Assembly: GCA_031290815.1 (NCBI GenBank)
Contig: JAISLO010000037.1
Coordinates: 1 to 15,693 of the forward strand
Reading direction: 5' to 3'
Origin: Synergistaceae bacterium
GTDB lineage: Bacteria > Synergistota > Synergistia > Synergistales > Synergistaceae
DNA: 15,693 bases
Shown: piece after piece, positions 1-6,613 of the stretch
Layout: every line of letters begins with the position of its first letter
Numbering within the stretch: position 1 is the first letter of the stretch
Made by a program: the position numbers and the translations under genes
The notes under the pieces: model-generated
The model's input: the letters and a program-made list of their open reading frames with translations, nothing else
What the model was told of the DNA's origin: nothing
Database searches by the model: none

Positions 1-148
1 TGTCGACATTGCCGTCCGTCAGCGCCTTGAACACGGAATGCTGAGTGCTCTCCATGAGATCTATTATAATCGTTTTCTTTGGATGGAGCGACACGAACTC
101 CGCAAGAACATTGGTAATGTTGTATGCTGAGACCACCGGGATAGATAC
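1..148 (-). pseudogene. LysR-type transcriptional regulator, effector-domain fragment (truncated, runs off left edge)
   Basis: Read on the minus strand from 148 down to 1, one frame stays open for 49 codons. It reads like the start of a LysR substrate-binding domain: IPVVSAYNITNVLAEF, then LHPKKTIIIDLMES, then KALTDGNVD. Known LysR proteins have this pattern at about residues 90-140: IP-x-x-S-x-Y-x-I-T, a helix, H-P, a beta strand, then L-x-x-G-x-x-D. A TAA codon at 149-151 lies immediately upstream in frame. No helix-turn-helix DNA-binding domain or linker is found upstream in any minus-strand frame before livF. The gene therefore appears to have lost its 5' third, or to have been cut by rearrangement. 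The rest of the domain lies outside the window. The family call rests on motif resemblance only. It points the same way as liv, downstream of livF. Confidence 0.55.
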
Positions 149-157
149 TTAGGAAAT

Positions 158-185
158 ATTTTCGTGCCAAATTTGGCACGAAAAT
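158..185. repeat. Perfect 28-bp palindrome next to the truncated LysR end
   Basis: The half-site ATTTTCGTGCCAAA is followed directly by its exact reverse complement, giving 14 matching pairs with no spacer; symmetry stops at 157/186. The A/T flanks have the opposite polarity to a rho-independent terminator: the stem ends in A's rather than U's on both strands, so a terminator is unlikely. It could be a dimeric regulator's operator or a recombination or rearrangement junction. It sits 7 bp from the stop that truncates the LysR frame. The rest of 149-307 holds no gene that I can support and no clear terminator for the liv operon. Confidence 0.8.
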
Positions 186-307
186 TTGAAAGTTGCTTTT
201 CCAGTTTATCTGGGATAGGGTTTATAGCAATTTTACCCGGCATGAACAGCGTCAATCAGCGCAATATCTATTGGATTCGGATTCAAGCATAATCAATACT
301 TATTACG

Positions 308-1033
308 TTATATTCCCATGTAGGCTTTTCTCACCTCGTCGGACTCGAGAAGCTCCTTGGCCGAGCCGCTTCGGACTATTCTGCCCACCTTGATCACGTA
401 GCCTCGGCTCGAAATTTCCAGGGCTTCCTGCACCATCTGCTCCACCAGCAATATCGTAACGCCCTTTTTGTTTATCTCCACGACCGACTCCAACACCTTC
501 TCCACCAGACTGGGCATGAGCCCCAGAGAAAGTTCGTCCAGCATGAGCAGTTTGGGCGCGCTCATCAAACCACGCGCTATGGCGCACATCTGCTGTTCGC
601 CGCCGCTCATCGTCTGGGCCAGTTGGAGTTCACGCTCCTTCAATATCGGGAACAGGGCGAAGACCTCTTCGAGCCGGCCTTCGATCACACTCCTCTCCCG
701 CTCCTTGAACGCGCCGAGCTCCAGGTTCTCGCGTACCGTCAGGTTCGCGAACAGCCTTCGTCCCTCCGGCACGTAGCTTATACCTTTATATATGATTCGA
801 TTGGCTGGGGATCCTGTAATATCCTCGCCCTCGAACGTTATTCTTCCGCTCTCGGGACGAAGCAGCCCGGCTATGGATTTCATCAGGGTTGACTTTCCGG
901 CTCCGTTCGCGCCTATTATGGCTGCTATCTCGCCGCGGTTCACGTAGAGCGTCGCGCTCTCTATGGCCCGAATGCCCTCATAGTGACACGATATGTTATC
1001 GACCTCGAGGATTTTTTCGCCCGATCCGCTCAT
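308..1033 (-). CDS. livF: Branched-chain amino acid ABC transporter ATP-binding protein LivF
   Basis: This is one of the two ATPases that power import of leucine, isoleucine, valine or related amino acids; it acts on the cytoplasmic face with LivG, LivH and LivM. The 241-residue product has the usual family length. Walker A is GANGAGKS at 41-48, the signature MSGGE at 142-146, and Walker B LLMLDE at 162-167. A LivF-typical SLGLMP follows; the residue after the catalytic Glu is Leu where Pro is usual. The ATG overlaps the livG stop as ATGA, indicating translational coupling, with GAGG upstream. It is the last gene of the liv operon. Family members also carry other amino acids or amides, so the exact substrate is unknown. 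Confidence 0.93.
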   Translation of the reverse strand: MSGSGEKILEVDNISCHYEGIRAIESATLYVNRGEIAAIIGANGAGKSTLMKSIAGLLRPESGRITFEGEDITGSPANRIIYKGISYVPEGRRLFANLTVRENLELGAFKERERSVIEGRLEEVFALFPILKERELQLAQTMSGGEQQMCAIARGLMSAPKLLMLDELSLGLMPSLVEKVLESVVEINKKGVTILLVEQMVQEALEISSRGYVIKVGRIVRSGSAKELLESDEVRKAYMGI

Positions 1034-1791
1034 GTCCGCGCCTCGGTCTCCGCGTTCGCCATTGCGACGCGCTTGCTGTACTTCTCGCCGAGGTAAGCCC
1101 TTATGACATCCTCGTTTCTCGATATCTCTCCAGGCGGGCCCTCCGCGATCTTAACTCCGCCGCTCAACACGACGACCTTGTCCGATATGGGCATTATCGC
1201 CTCCATTATGTGCTCCACCATGAGTATGGTCTTGCCCTCCTCCTTCAGCTTCACGATCACGGAGACCATCTCCTTCACCTCCGTCGATGTGAGGCCGGCT
1301 ACGGACTCGTCCAGCAGAATGAGCTTGGGCTGGGTGGCGAGCGCGCGCGCTACTTCGAGGCGCTTCTTGTTGCCGATCGTCATGGCCCCGGCCGGCCTGT
1401 CACGCCACTCCTCCAGAAAACAGAGCTCGATGCAGCGCTCAGCCGTCTCCATCGCCCTGTCGCTGTCGGAACAGTGGAGATACGCTCCGACCATCACGTT
1501 CTCGAGAACGGTCATATCGGAGAGCGGGCGGACCACCTGAAACGTCCTGGTGAGACCCATCCTCGCTATTTTATACATGGGCTGTCCGGTTATGTCGGCA
1601 CCGAGAAATGTCACGCGACCGGCCGTCGGTCTGTACATTCCGGAGACGCAGTTGAAGAGCGTCGTCTTGCCCGATCCGTTCGGGCCGATGAGGCCGACTA
1701 TCTGCCCCTCGCCGACCGTGAAGGACACGTCCTTGTTGGCCGCGAGAGAGCCGAATTTCATGGTCAATCCTTGAACTTCAAGAAGCGGCAT
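1030..1791 (-). CDS. livG: Branched-chain amino acid ABC transporter ATP-binding protein LivG
   Basis: This is the second ATPase of the LIV transporter, pairing with LivF. The 253-residue product has Walker A GPNGSGKT at 36-43, the LivG-typical TRTFQ Q-loop near 81-85, and Walker B LILLDE at 157-162 followed by SVAGL. The signature motif is degenerate: MTIGNKKRLEVARAL at 137-151 replaces the canonical LSGGQ-type sequence. Related LivG proteins also show loose versions here, so it is probably still active in the heterodimer. The ATG has GGAG about 8 nt upstream. The gene overlaps the end of livM by 14 bp and livF by 4 bp, so it is translated within the operon. Confidence 0.92.
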   Translation of the reverse strand: MPLLEVQGLTMKFGSLAANKDVSFTVGEGQIVGLIGPNGSGKTTLFNCVSGMYRPTAGRVTFLGADITGQPMYKIARMGLTRTFQVVRPLSDMTVLENVMVGAYLHCSDSDRAMETAERCIELCFLEEWRDRPAGAMTIGNKKRLEVARALATQPKLILLDESVAGLTSTEVKEMVSVIVKLKEEGKTILMVEHIMEAIMPISDKVVVLSGGVKIAEGPPGEISRNEDVIRAYLGEKYSKRVAMANAETEART

Positions 1792-2803
1792 TGTCGTCTC
1801 CGCCTTTTTTCGCCGTTTTTCCGGCCTTGCCTGAAAACTCGCCGATAAAACCCATGATCCCCCTCGGCTGACGCATCATCATGAATATTATCAACAGCCC
1901 GTAAATCATCTGGTCGACGCCTGGACCGAGCGAGGCGAGATACGTCCTGGTGTACTCCTGAAGCGGAATGAGAACGGCCGCGCCCAGCAGCGGGCCCCAG
2001 AACGTGCCCATTCCTCCGAGGATCGTTATGAGCACGAACTTCATCGACATGTCCAGGGATACGACCATGGGAGGATCCACCCTGTAGTTGTACTGAGCGA
2101 AGAACGCCCCGCAGAGCGCCGCGAAGAACGCGGAGAGCGCCATTGCCATGAGTTTGACGAGCGAACTGTTCACCCCCAGGGATTCGGCGGTCTCCTGCCC
2201 CTCCCTCACGGCCCTCATGTAATAACCGAGGCGGGTCCTCTCCATCCGGCGCACAACGCCGAACACCAGCACGAAGAGGACGAGCGCTCCAGCGTAATAT
2301 CCGGTCTTGTCGCTCGACCACAGAAAATACTTCCACGAATCATCCATTATGGGATAGTCGAGCCCCAGAGCCCCGCCTATCCAGTCCCACACGAGGAAGA
2401 GCCTGCCGAATATTTCGACGATGGCGAAAGTCGCTATGGCGAAGTAATGCCCCCTCAGCTTGAAGCAGGGCCAGCTTATGACTGCGCTCACGGCGGCCGC
2501 GAGAATCGCTCCGATGATGACGCCGGGCCAGGGAACGGTCCCGTACTTCACCATCGCCATCCCAGCCCCGTATGCCCCTATGCCGAAGAAGACCGAATGC
2601 CCGAATGACACCTGGCCGCAGTAGCCGCCAAGTATGTTCCAGCTCTGAGCCATGCTGGCGTAGAGCAGTATCAGGACGAGCACGTGGGCGTAAAACCTGT
2701 TGCCTATCGCGCCAGGGATTACGGCAAGGAGCGCAAGCGCGGCCACGAGCGCGATCCACACCCTGCCCTCGACGGATCTGTTTTTGCCTGCCGGCTCAAC
2801 CAT
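1778..2803 (-). CDS. livM: Branched-chain amino acid ABC transporter permease LivM
   Basis: This is an inner-membrane permease that forms the translocation path with LivH. The 341-residue protein has a short charged N-terminus, then many hydrophobic segments. LivM hallmarks are NILGGYCGQVSFGHSVFFGI near 55-75, FKLRGHYFAIATFAI near 114-128, and GGMGTFWGPLLGA near 268-280. The C-terminal tail (EFSGKAGKTAKKGG) is polar and lysine-rich. It starts at an ATG 6 nt after the livH stop and overlaps livG by 14 bp, typical of a co-translated unit. The family assignment is firm; substrate specificity lies with the binding protein. Confidence 0.93.
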   Translation of the reverse strand: MVEPAGKNRSVEGRVWIALVAALALLAVIPGAIGNRFYAHVLVLILLYASMAQSWNILGGYCGQVSFGHSVFFGIGAYGAGMAMVKYGTVPWPGVIIGAILAAAVSAVISWPCFKLRGHYFAIATFAIVEIFGRLFLVWDWIGGALGLDYPIMDDSWKYFLWSSDKTGYYAGALVLFVLVFGVVRRMERTRLGYYMRAVREGQETAESLGVNSSLVKLMAMALSAFFAALCGAFFAQYNYRVDPPMVVSLDMSMKFVLITILGGMGTFWGPLLGAAVLIPLQEYTRTYLASLGPGVDQMIYGLLIIFMMMRQPRGIMGFIGEFSGKAGKTAKKGGDDNAAS

Positions 2804-2809
2804 TGCCCG

Positions 2810-3670
2810 TCACCACCCGAAGAGCCCCTTGGGCCTTATGAGGATCACGACGATGTAGAGGGCGAAGACCGCGACATACTTGATTACAGGGGCGATGTAG
2901 AACCCGGCGAACGACTCCACGAGGCCGATCAAAATCGCCGCGCACAGCGCCCCGGGGATGCTGCCGAATCCGCCGAGCGCCACCACCACGAACGCTATGA
3001 GGCTGAAGAGCGTACCAACCTCAGGAAAGACGGCGAGGTACGACGCCATAAAGCCCCCCGCGATGCCGACGCAGGCGCCGCCAAGCCCGAACACGAGAGT
3101 GAATATCCTCTCCGTGTCTATGCCCATCAGCTCTGCGGCCTCCTTGTCCATCGCGGTCGCCTGTATGGCCCACCCCGTCCTCGTCCTCTTAACGAAGTAA
3201 TAGAGCACATACAGCATCACGAGCGAGAAGAGCGAGGCCGCAAGCTGCGGCGCTGGAATCGCCATGCCGAAGAAATTAAAGACCATGCCCTCCAGGAATG
3301 TACCGGAGAGAAGCCTGAAGTTCGGGGTGAACATGTTCAGACAGAAATTTTTCAAAAAGATGGAGAGCCCAAATGTCGCAAGAAGCGGCGCCATGGCGGA
3401 CTTGCCGATGCAGCGCCTGACCACGACCTTGTAGGAGACGGCGCTCAGCAAAAATAAAAACGCCCCCGTGAGCACCCATGAGATGAGCGGATCCAGCCCG
3501 ATGAGCACACCAACCCAGTAACACACATACATGGCCGCCATCAGGAACTCCCCGTGCGCGAAGTTGATGACGTCCATAACCCCCCATATCAGGCTGAGCC
3601 CCGCGGCGACAAGGCCGTATATGGCTCCGTTCATGAGTCCGTCCGCAAGGACCTGAGCAAAGTCAGTCAA
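2810..3670 (-). CDS. livH: Branched-chain amino acid ABC transporter permease LivH (TTG start)
   Basis: This is the second inner-membrane permease of the LIV transporter. The 286-residue protein opens with the LivH-typical GLMNGAIYGLVAAGLSLIWG, then VMDVINFAHGEFLMA, and has G-G-F-G-S-I-P-G-A near 235-243 and the closing RPKGLFGW. The start is a TTG at 3670-3668, chosen because GGAGG lies 7 nt upstream and the family N-terminus begins there. The upstream ATG at 3696 opens only nine codons and stops in a TGA that overlaps this TTG. A 109-nt gap with a hairpin separates it from the binding-protein gene; 6 nt separate it from livM. Confidence 0.93.
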   Translation of the reverse strand: MTDFAQVLADGLMNGAIYGLVAAGLSLIWGVMDVINFAHGEFLMAAMYVCYWVGVLIGLDPLISWVLTGAFLFLLSAVSYKVVVRRCIGKSAMAPLLATFGLSIFLKNFCLNMFTPNFRLLSGTFLEGMVFNFFGMAIPAPQLAASLFSLVMLYVLYYFVKRTRTGWAIQATAMDKEAAELMGIDTERIFTLVFGLGGACVGIAGGFMASYLAVFPEVGTLFSLIAFVVVALGGFGSIPGALCAAILIGLVESFAGFYIAPVIKYVAVFALYIVVILIRPKGLFGW

Positions 3671-3712
3671 AACCCGGCCTCCGTTCGAATATTCATCACG
3701 CGGTTTCTTACG

Positions 3713-3741
3713 AGGCTCCGCCGCAGATGCCGGCGGAGCCT
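3713..3741 (-). promoter_or_regulatory. Intercistronic stem-loop between livJ and livH
   Basis: AGGCTCCGCCG at 3713-3723 pairs perfectly with 3731-3741 across a 7-nt loop, giving an 11-bp GC-rich stem in the livJ-livH gap. On the transcribed minus strand no U-tract follows, so it is not a standard intrinsic terminator. In ABC operons such hairpins often protect the upstream binding-protein mRNA from 3' decay, so the binding protein is made in excess over the permeases. That role is inferred here from position and structure. Confidence 0.7.
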
Positions 3742-3779
3742 TTCGTCAATCGGCTGGAACCTTCGGAAATTCCCAGTCG

Positions 3780-5069
3780 CTATCTCTTATCCCAAGCCGG
3801 GAACGGATATGTCAGCTCCGAGTCCGCGTAATCCTTGGGGAAGACGGTGAGATACTTCTGGTCCACTATCTGCGTGATGACCGTAAACGCCTTGTTGTTT
3901 TGACCGCCGGGAGAGAAGGCGACCTGCCCTGAGAGCGAAAGCGGAGACGGGAACGTCTCGCTTCTCAGTATATTGACGACCTTCTCGGTGTCGGCCGCTC
4001 CAGCCTTCTCTATGGCCTGAGCGAGCACGTGCAGACAGACGGACTCCTGTATGGAGTCGGAGTCGAGCGGGAATCCGGTCTTGCTTCGGTATATCTCCTG
4101 CGCGGGAAGGGCCGCCTTCATGTAGACCTCGGCTATCTCCGGGGAGTAGCCCATGCCGCCCATGAAGAAGTTGCCGTCGGAGCCGAGCTCCTTGTTTATC
4201 GACGGGTTCTGGTAGCCGGTACAGTAGTTGATGAAGATCTTGGGAGCCCAGTTGGACTGCTTCATCGTGCGGGCCATGAGCGAGTAATCGCTTCCGAGCG
4301 CTGCCCCGAAAACGACGTCCGGGTTTGTGGACTTGAGCTTCTGGATCTCGCTGTTCATGTTCGTCGCGCCGACGGTGAACGGCACGTCAGCCACGACCTC
4401 GATGCCTATCGTCGCCGCCGCCTTCTTGCCCTCGATAGCGGCGTGCTTGCCAAACTCGGAGTTCTCGTAGAGGAGGCCCAGCGTCTTTATGCCCGCGCCC
4501 TTGTTCTTGTTGAGGTAGTCGATGTAATCGACGAACTCCTTTGACTCGATCGCGTCGGTCGCCGCAGTGCGGAAGAAATAGTTGAACCCGCGTTCCGTGA
4601 GCTCGGCAGAACTCGACGCCCCGCACATGAAGATCTTCTTGAGACGCTCCGCCACAGCGCTCGCCGGCTTGCTCGCCGAGCTGTTGTACGACCCGATTAT
4701 GGCGAATACGTTCTCCTGATTGAACAGCCGTTCAGCCTCCGACTTGGCGACGTCCGGCTTGCCCTGGTGATCTCCCGGCACTATCTCGATCTTGTAGCCG
4801 TCGAGCAGGCCTTCCTTCTCGGCAAGCGGAAAGTCCTTGAAGTCATGCTTTCCGTTGATGATGTCGGCCGCGGTCTGTACCGCAGCGAGGCAGTTCTGAC
4901 CGGACACGGCCGCCGGCCCCGTCAGAGGGAACAACGCCCCTATCTTGATGACCTTCTCCTCAGCCGCGAAAGCCGATCCGCACACAACCGACAGGATCAA
5001 GGCCGACAGCGCGAACAAAAGCATGACGCGGCGCTCCAAAATACCATTCATCAGTCTCTTCGCGAACAT
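3780..5069 (-). CDS. livJ: Branched-chain amino acid ABC transporter substrate-binding protein (LivJ/LivK family)
   Basis: This is the secreted periplasmic (or surface) receptor that captures the amino acid for LivHMGF. The N-terminus has a positively charged start, a hydrophobic core (LLFALSALILSVVCG) and a likely cleavage after SAFA, about residue 35. The mature protein begins with IKIGALFPLTGPAA, the peripla_BP_6 hallmark, followed by IIGSYNSSASKPASAVAERL and later LGLLYENSEFGK. I chose the ATG at 5069 because AAGGAAG lies 8 nt upstream; this gives 429 residues. A TTG six codons further upstream (5087) would destroy that ribosome site. It is first in the liv operon, with a promoter at 5124-5152. 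The ligand cannot be read from the sequence, so LivJ is used in the family sense. Confidence 0.92.
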   Translation of the reverse strand: MFAKRLMNGILERRVMLLFALSALILSVVCGSAFAAEEKVIKIGALFPLTGPAAVSGQNCLAAVQTAADIINGKHDFKDFPLAEKEGLLDGYKIEIVPGDHQGKPDVAKSEAERLFNQENVFAIIGSYNSSASKPASAVAERLKKIFMCGASSSAELTERGFNYFFRTAATDAIESKEFVDYIDYLNKNKGAGIKTLGLLYENSEFGKHAAIEGKKAAATIGIEVVADVPFTVGATNMNSEIQKLKSTNPDVVFGAALGSDYSLMARTMKQSNWAPKIFINYCTGYQNPSINKELGSDGNFFMGGMGYSPEIAEVYMKAALPAQEIYRSKTGFPLDSDSIQESVCLHVLAQAIEKAGAADTEKVVNILRSETFPSPLSLSGQVAFSPGGQNNKAFTVITQIVDQKYLTVFPKDYADSELTYPFPAWDKR

Positions 5070-5123
5070 CAATATCACTTCCTTCAATAAAGTATTATAA
5101 TATTATATAGGTGGGACTTGATA

Positions 5124-5152
5124 AACATAGCCTCAAAAAGATGTTTTGTCAA
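5124..5152 (-). promoter_or_regulatory. Predicted sigma70-type promoter of the liv operon
   Basis: On the minus strand, a perfect TTGACA (-35, at 5152-5147) is followed after 17 nt by TATGTT (-10, at 5129-5124). Transcription would begin near 5117, giving a 5' UTR of about 48 nt before the livJ ATG at 5069. The UTR is very AT-rich and contains the palindrome TATAATATTATA. Confidence 0.6.
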
Positions 5153-5189
5153 TAAAAAAGTTCACAATTATCCTTCCCCGTCCGCTCCC

Positions 5190-5217
5190 TTGACAGCAGT
5201 AATTTGCATGATATACT
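5190..5217 (+). promoter_or_regulatory. Predicted sigma70-type promoter of the sulfate assimilation operon
   Basis: On the plus strand, a perfect TTGACA (5190-5195), a 16-nt spacer and TATACT (5212-5217) form a near-consensus promoter. Transcription would begin near 5224, leaving a leader of about 235 nt before sbp. It lies back to back with the liv promoter, with only about 37 bp between the two -35 elements, so one bound regulator could affect both. Confidence 0.65.
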
Positions 5218-5283
5218 AAAACTAGTAATGTATATTAATATAATATGGATTAAGGGTATTTTGATTGGCGCTCATTTCATACC

Positions 5284-5450
5284 AAATCTCAAGGACGAGG
5301 GAATGTTCCTTGATGGGCGGCGAAGGCAAACTCAGACGAGCAGGGGAGGAAGGAGGGATAGTCAGGCAGCAGGCATATAAGTGAGCCAAGTGGGACCAAT
5401 CCCTTTTGATGGGGTTGGCGGTGCCTTGAGATTTAATTAGATGAAGGGGG
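5284..5450 (+). ncRNA. Structured 5' leader of the sulfate operon, candidate cis-regulatory RNA
   Basis: The leader between the promoter and sbp shows several complementary elements. AAATCTCAAGG (5284-5294) is an exact complement of CCTTGAGATTT (5424-5434), closing a domain of about 150 nt. The same CAAGG can instead pair locally, CAAGGA (5290-5295) with TCCTTG (5307-5312). Near the 3' end, CCAATCCC (5396-5403) and GGGGTTGG (5411-5418) form an 8-bp hairpin with one G-U pair. Part of that arm, TCCCTTT (5400-5406), can also pair with the ribosome-binding site GAAGGGG (5443-5449). Such mutually exclusive helices are what a translational switch would need. I recognise no known riboswitch consensus, and no U-tract terminator is present. 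The ligand, if any, is unknown; a sulfur metabolite is a guess from the operon. Confidence 0.4.
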
Positions 5451-5459
5451 AAAATATTC

Positions 5460-6527
5460 ATGAAGTACATGTCCTTTTTGAAAAAACTGCCGCCCACAGT
5501 GTTAACGCTGGCGGTAATGCTGGGTCTGTTCGCGGGATACGCCGCGAAAGGCGGCGGGGCCTCGCCTGCCATTGCGGCTGCCGGCAAGACATCTCAGGCC
5601 GTGGAGATCACAAATGTATCTTATGATCCCACTCGTGAGCTGTACGCGGTGTATAATAAACTGTTTCAGGAGTACTGGAAGGGGAAGACCGGGCAGGATG
5701 TGACCATCACGCAGTCTCACGGCGGTTCCGGCAAGCAGGCCCGTTCCGTTCTGGAGGGCAATGACGCCGATGTTGTGACTTTGGCCCTGGAGCATGACAT
5801 AGGCGAACTGGAAAAGGCCGGACTGATCGACGCGGGCTGGGTGGGCGAATTGCCGGGAAACAGCGCGCCGTACACCTCCACCATTGTTTTTCTGGTGCGC
5901 AAGGGGAACCCGAAAAAGCTGAACGACTGGGATGACATCGTGAAGCCAGGCGTCGAAATTATCACGCCGGACCCGAAGAGCTCTGGAGGGGCGCGGTGGA
6001 ACTTCCTCGCCGCGTGGGGATACGCGATAGATCTTTACGGCGGCGACGAGGCGCGCACAAAGCAGTTCCTCAAGGATCTGTTCGGCAACGTGACGGTGCT
6101 TGATTCCGGCGCGCGCGGCTCCACCACCACGTTCGTAGAGAACGGGCAGGGCGACGTGCTGCTTGCGTGGGAAAACGAGGCGTTTCTCTCGATCAAAGGC
6201 CATCCCGGAGAATTTGAAATCGTGACGCCAAGCATCAGCATACTGGCGCAGCCGTCCGTCGCGGTGGTCGATGAGGTCGCGAGGAAACGCGGCACGGAAG
6301 AGGTCGCTAAGGCATATCTCGAGTATCTCTATTCGGACGAGGCGCAGCGCCTGGAGGGCCGGAATTTCTACAGGCCTTCCAATCCGAAAATCCTCGAAGA
6401 GTTTTCGGATACCTTTAACCTGAAACTGAAGCTGGTGAACATAGACGATGACTTCGGAGGCTGGGCGGCGGCAACCGAAAAATTCTTCGCGGACGGCGCG
6501 ATCTTCGACCAGATTTACAAAAAGTAG
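5460..6527 (+). CDS. sbp: Sulfate/thiosulfate ABC transporter substrate-binding protein
   Basis: This is the exported receptor that delivers sulfate (or thiosulfate) to CysTWA. The 355-residue protein starts with a Sec signal peptide (MSFLKKL, hydrophobic core, A-rich stretch, likely cut near residue 40). The mature part has the Sbp/CysP hallmarks NVSYDPTRELY, the anion-binding GGSGKQARSVLEG, ADVVTLAL, and later TPDPKSSGGARWNFLAAWGY and YLYSDEAQ. The ATG at 5460 has AAGGGGG ending 9 nt upstream. It is the first gene of the sulfur operon and is followed by a strong hairpin before cysT. Sulfate is favoured over thiosulfate because the downstream genes activate and reduce sulfate. Confidence 0.93.
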   Translation: MKYMSFLKKLPPTVLTLAVMLGLFAGYAAKGGGASPAIAAAGKTSQAVEITNVSYDPTRELYAVYNKLFQEYWKGKTGQDVTITQSHGGSGKQARSVLEGNDADVVTLALEHDIGELEKAGLIDAGWVGELPGNSAPYTSTIVFLVRKGNPKKLNDWDDIVKPGVEIITPDPKSSGGARWNFLAAWGYAIDLYGGDEARTKQFLKDLFGNVTVLDSGARGSTTTFVENGQGDVLLAWENEAFLSIKGHPGEFEIVTPSISILAQPSVAVVDEVARKRGTEEVAKAYLEYLYSDEAQRLEGRNFYRPSNPKILEEFSDTFNLKLKLVNIDDDFGGWAAATEKFFADGAIFDQIYKK

Positions 6528-6543
6528 CATGGCTGCTGACAGG

Positions 6544-6577
6544 CTGAAACCCGGGGGCGGCGGCCCCAGGGTTTCAG
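6544..6577 (+). promoter_or_regulatory. Intercistronic stem-loop between sbp and cysT
   Basis: CTGAAACCC (6544-6552) pairs with GGGTTTCAG (6569-6577), and inside it GGGG (6554-6557) pairs with CCCC (6564-6567) around a 6-nt loop. This is a very stable hairpin 17 nt after the sbp stop. No U-tract follows, so full termination is unlikely. As at livJ-livH, the probable role is to stabilise the binding-protein message or partly reduce transcription into the permease genes. Confidence 0.7.
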
Positions 6578-6613
6578 TGTTGCCAAAGTGACCTGATGGG
6601 GGAATGAATTACG

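Noticed and set aside
158..185. Palindrome as the rho-independent terminator of the liv operon
   Set aside because: The stem begins with T's and ends with A's on both strands, the reverse of a terminator, and no U-tract follows.
889..1848. Long plus-strand open frame (319 codons) opposite livG and livF
   Set aside because: It is antisense to well-supported ATPase genes with intact motifs, is rich in Arg and His, and shows no domain pattern. The same applies to the long minus-strand frames opposite sbp (5502-6530) and cysD/cysN (11418-12845).
5070..5087. Upstream TTG start for livJ at 5087
   Set aside because: It would place the start inside the good ribosome site of the ATG at 5069 and has no ribosome site of its own.
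5391..5397. TGGGACC in the sbp leader, like the T-box UGGNACC element
   Set aside because: The flanking GCGG of the T-box consensus is absent. I see no specifier domain with a suitable codon and no terminator/antiterminator pair, and the same bases fit a simple 8-bp hairpin.
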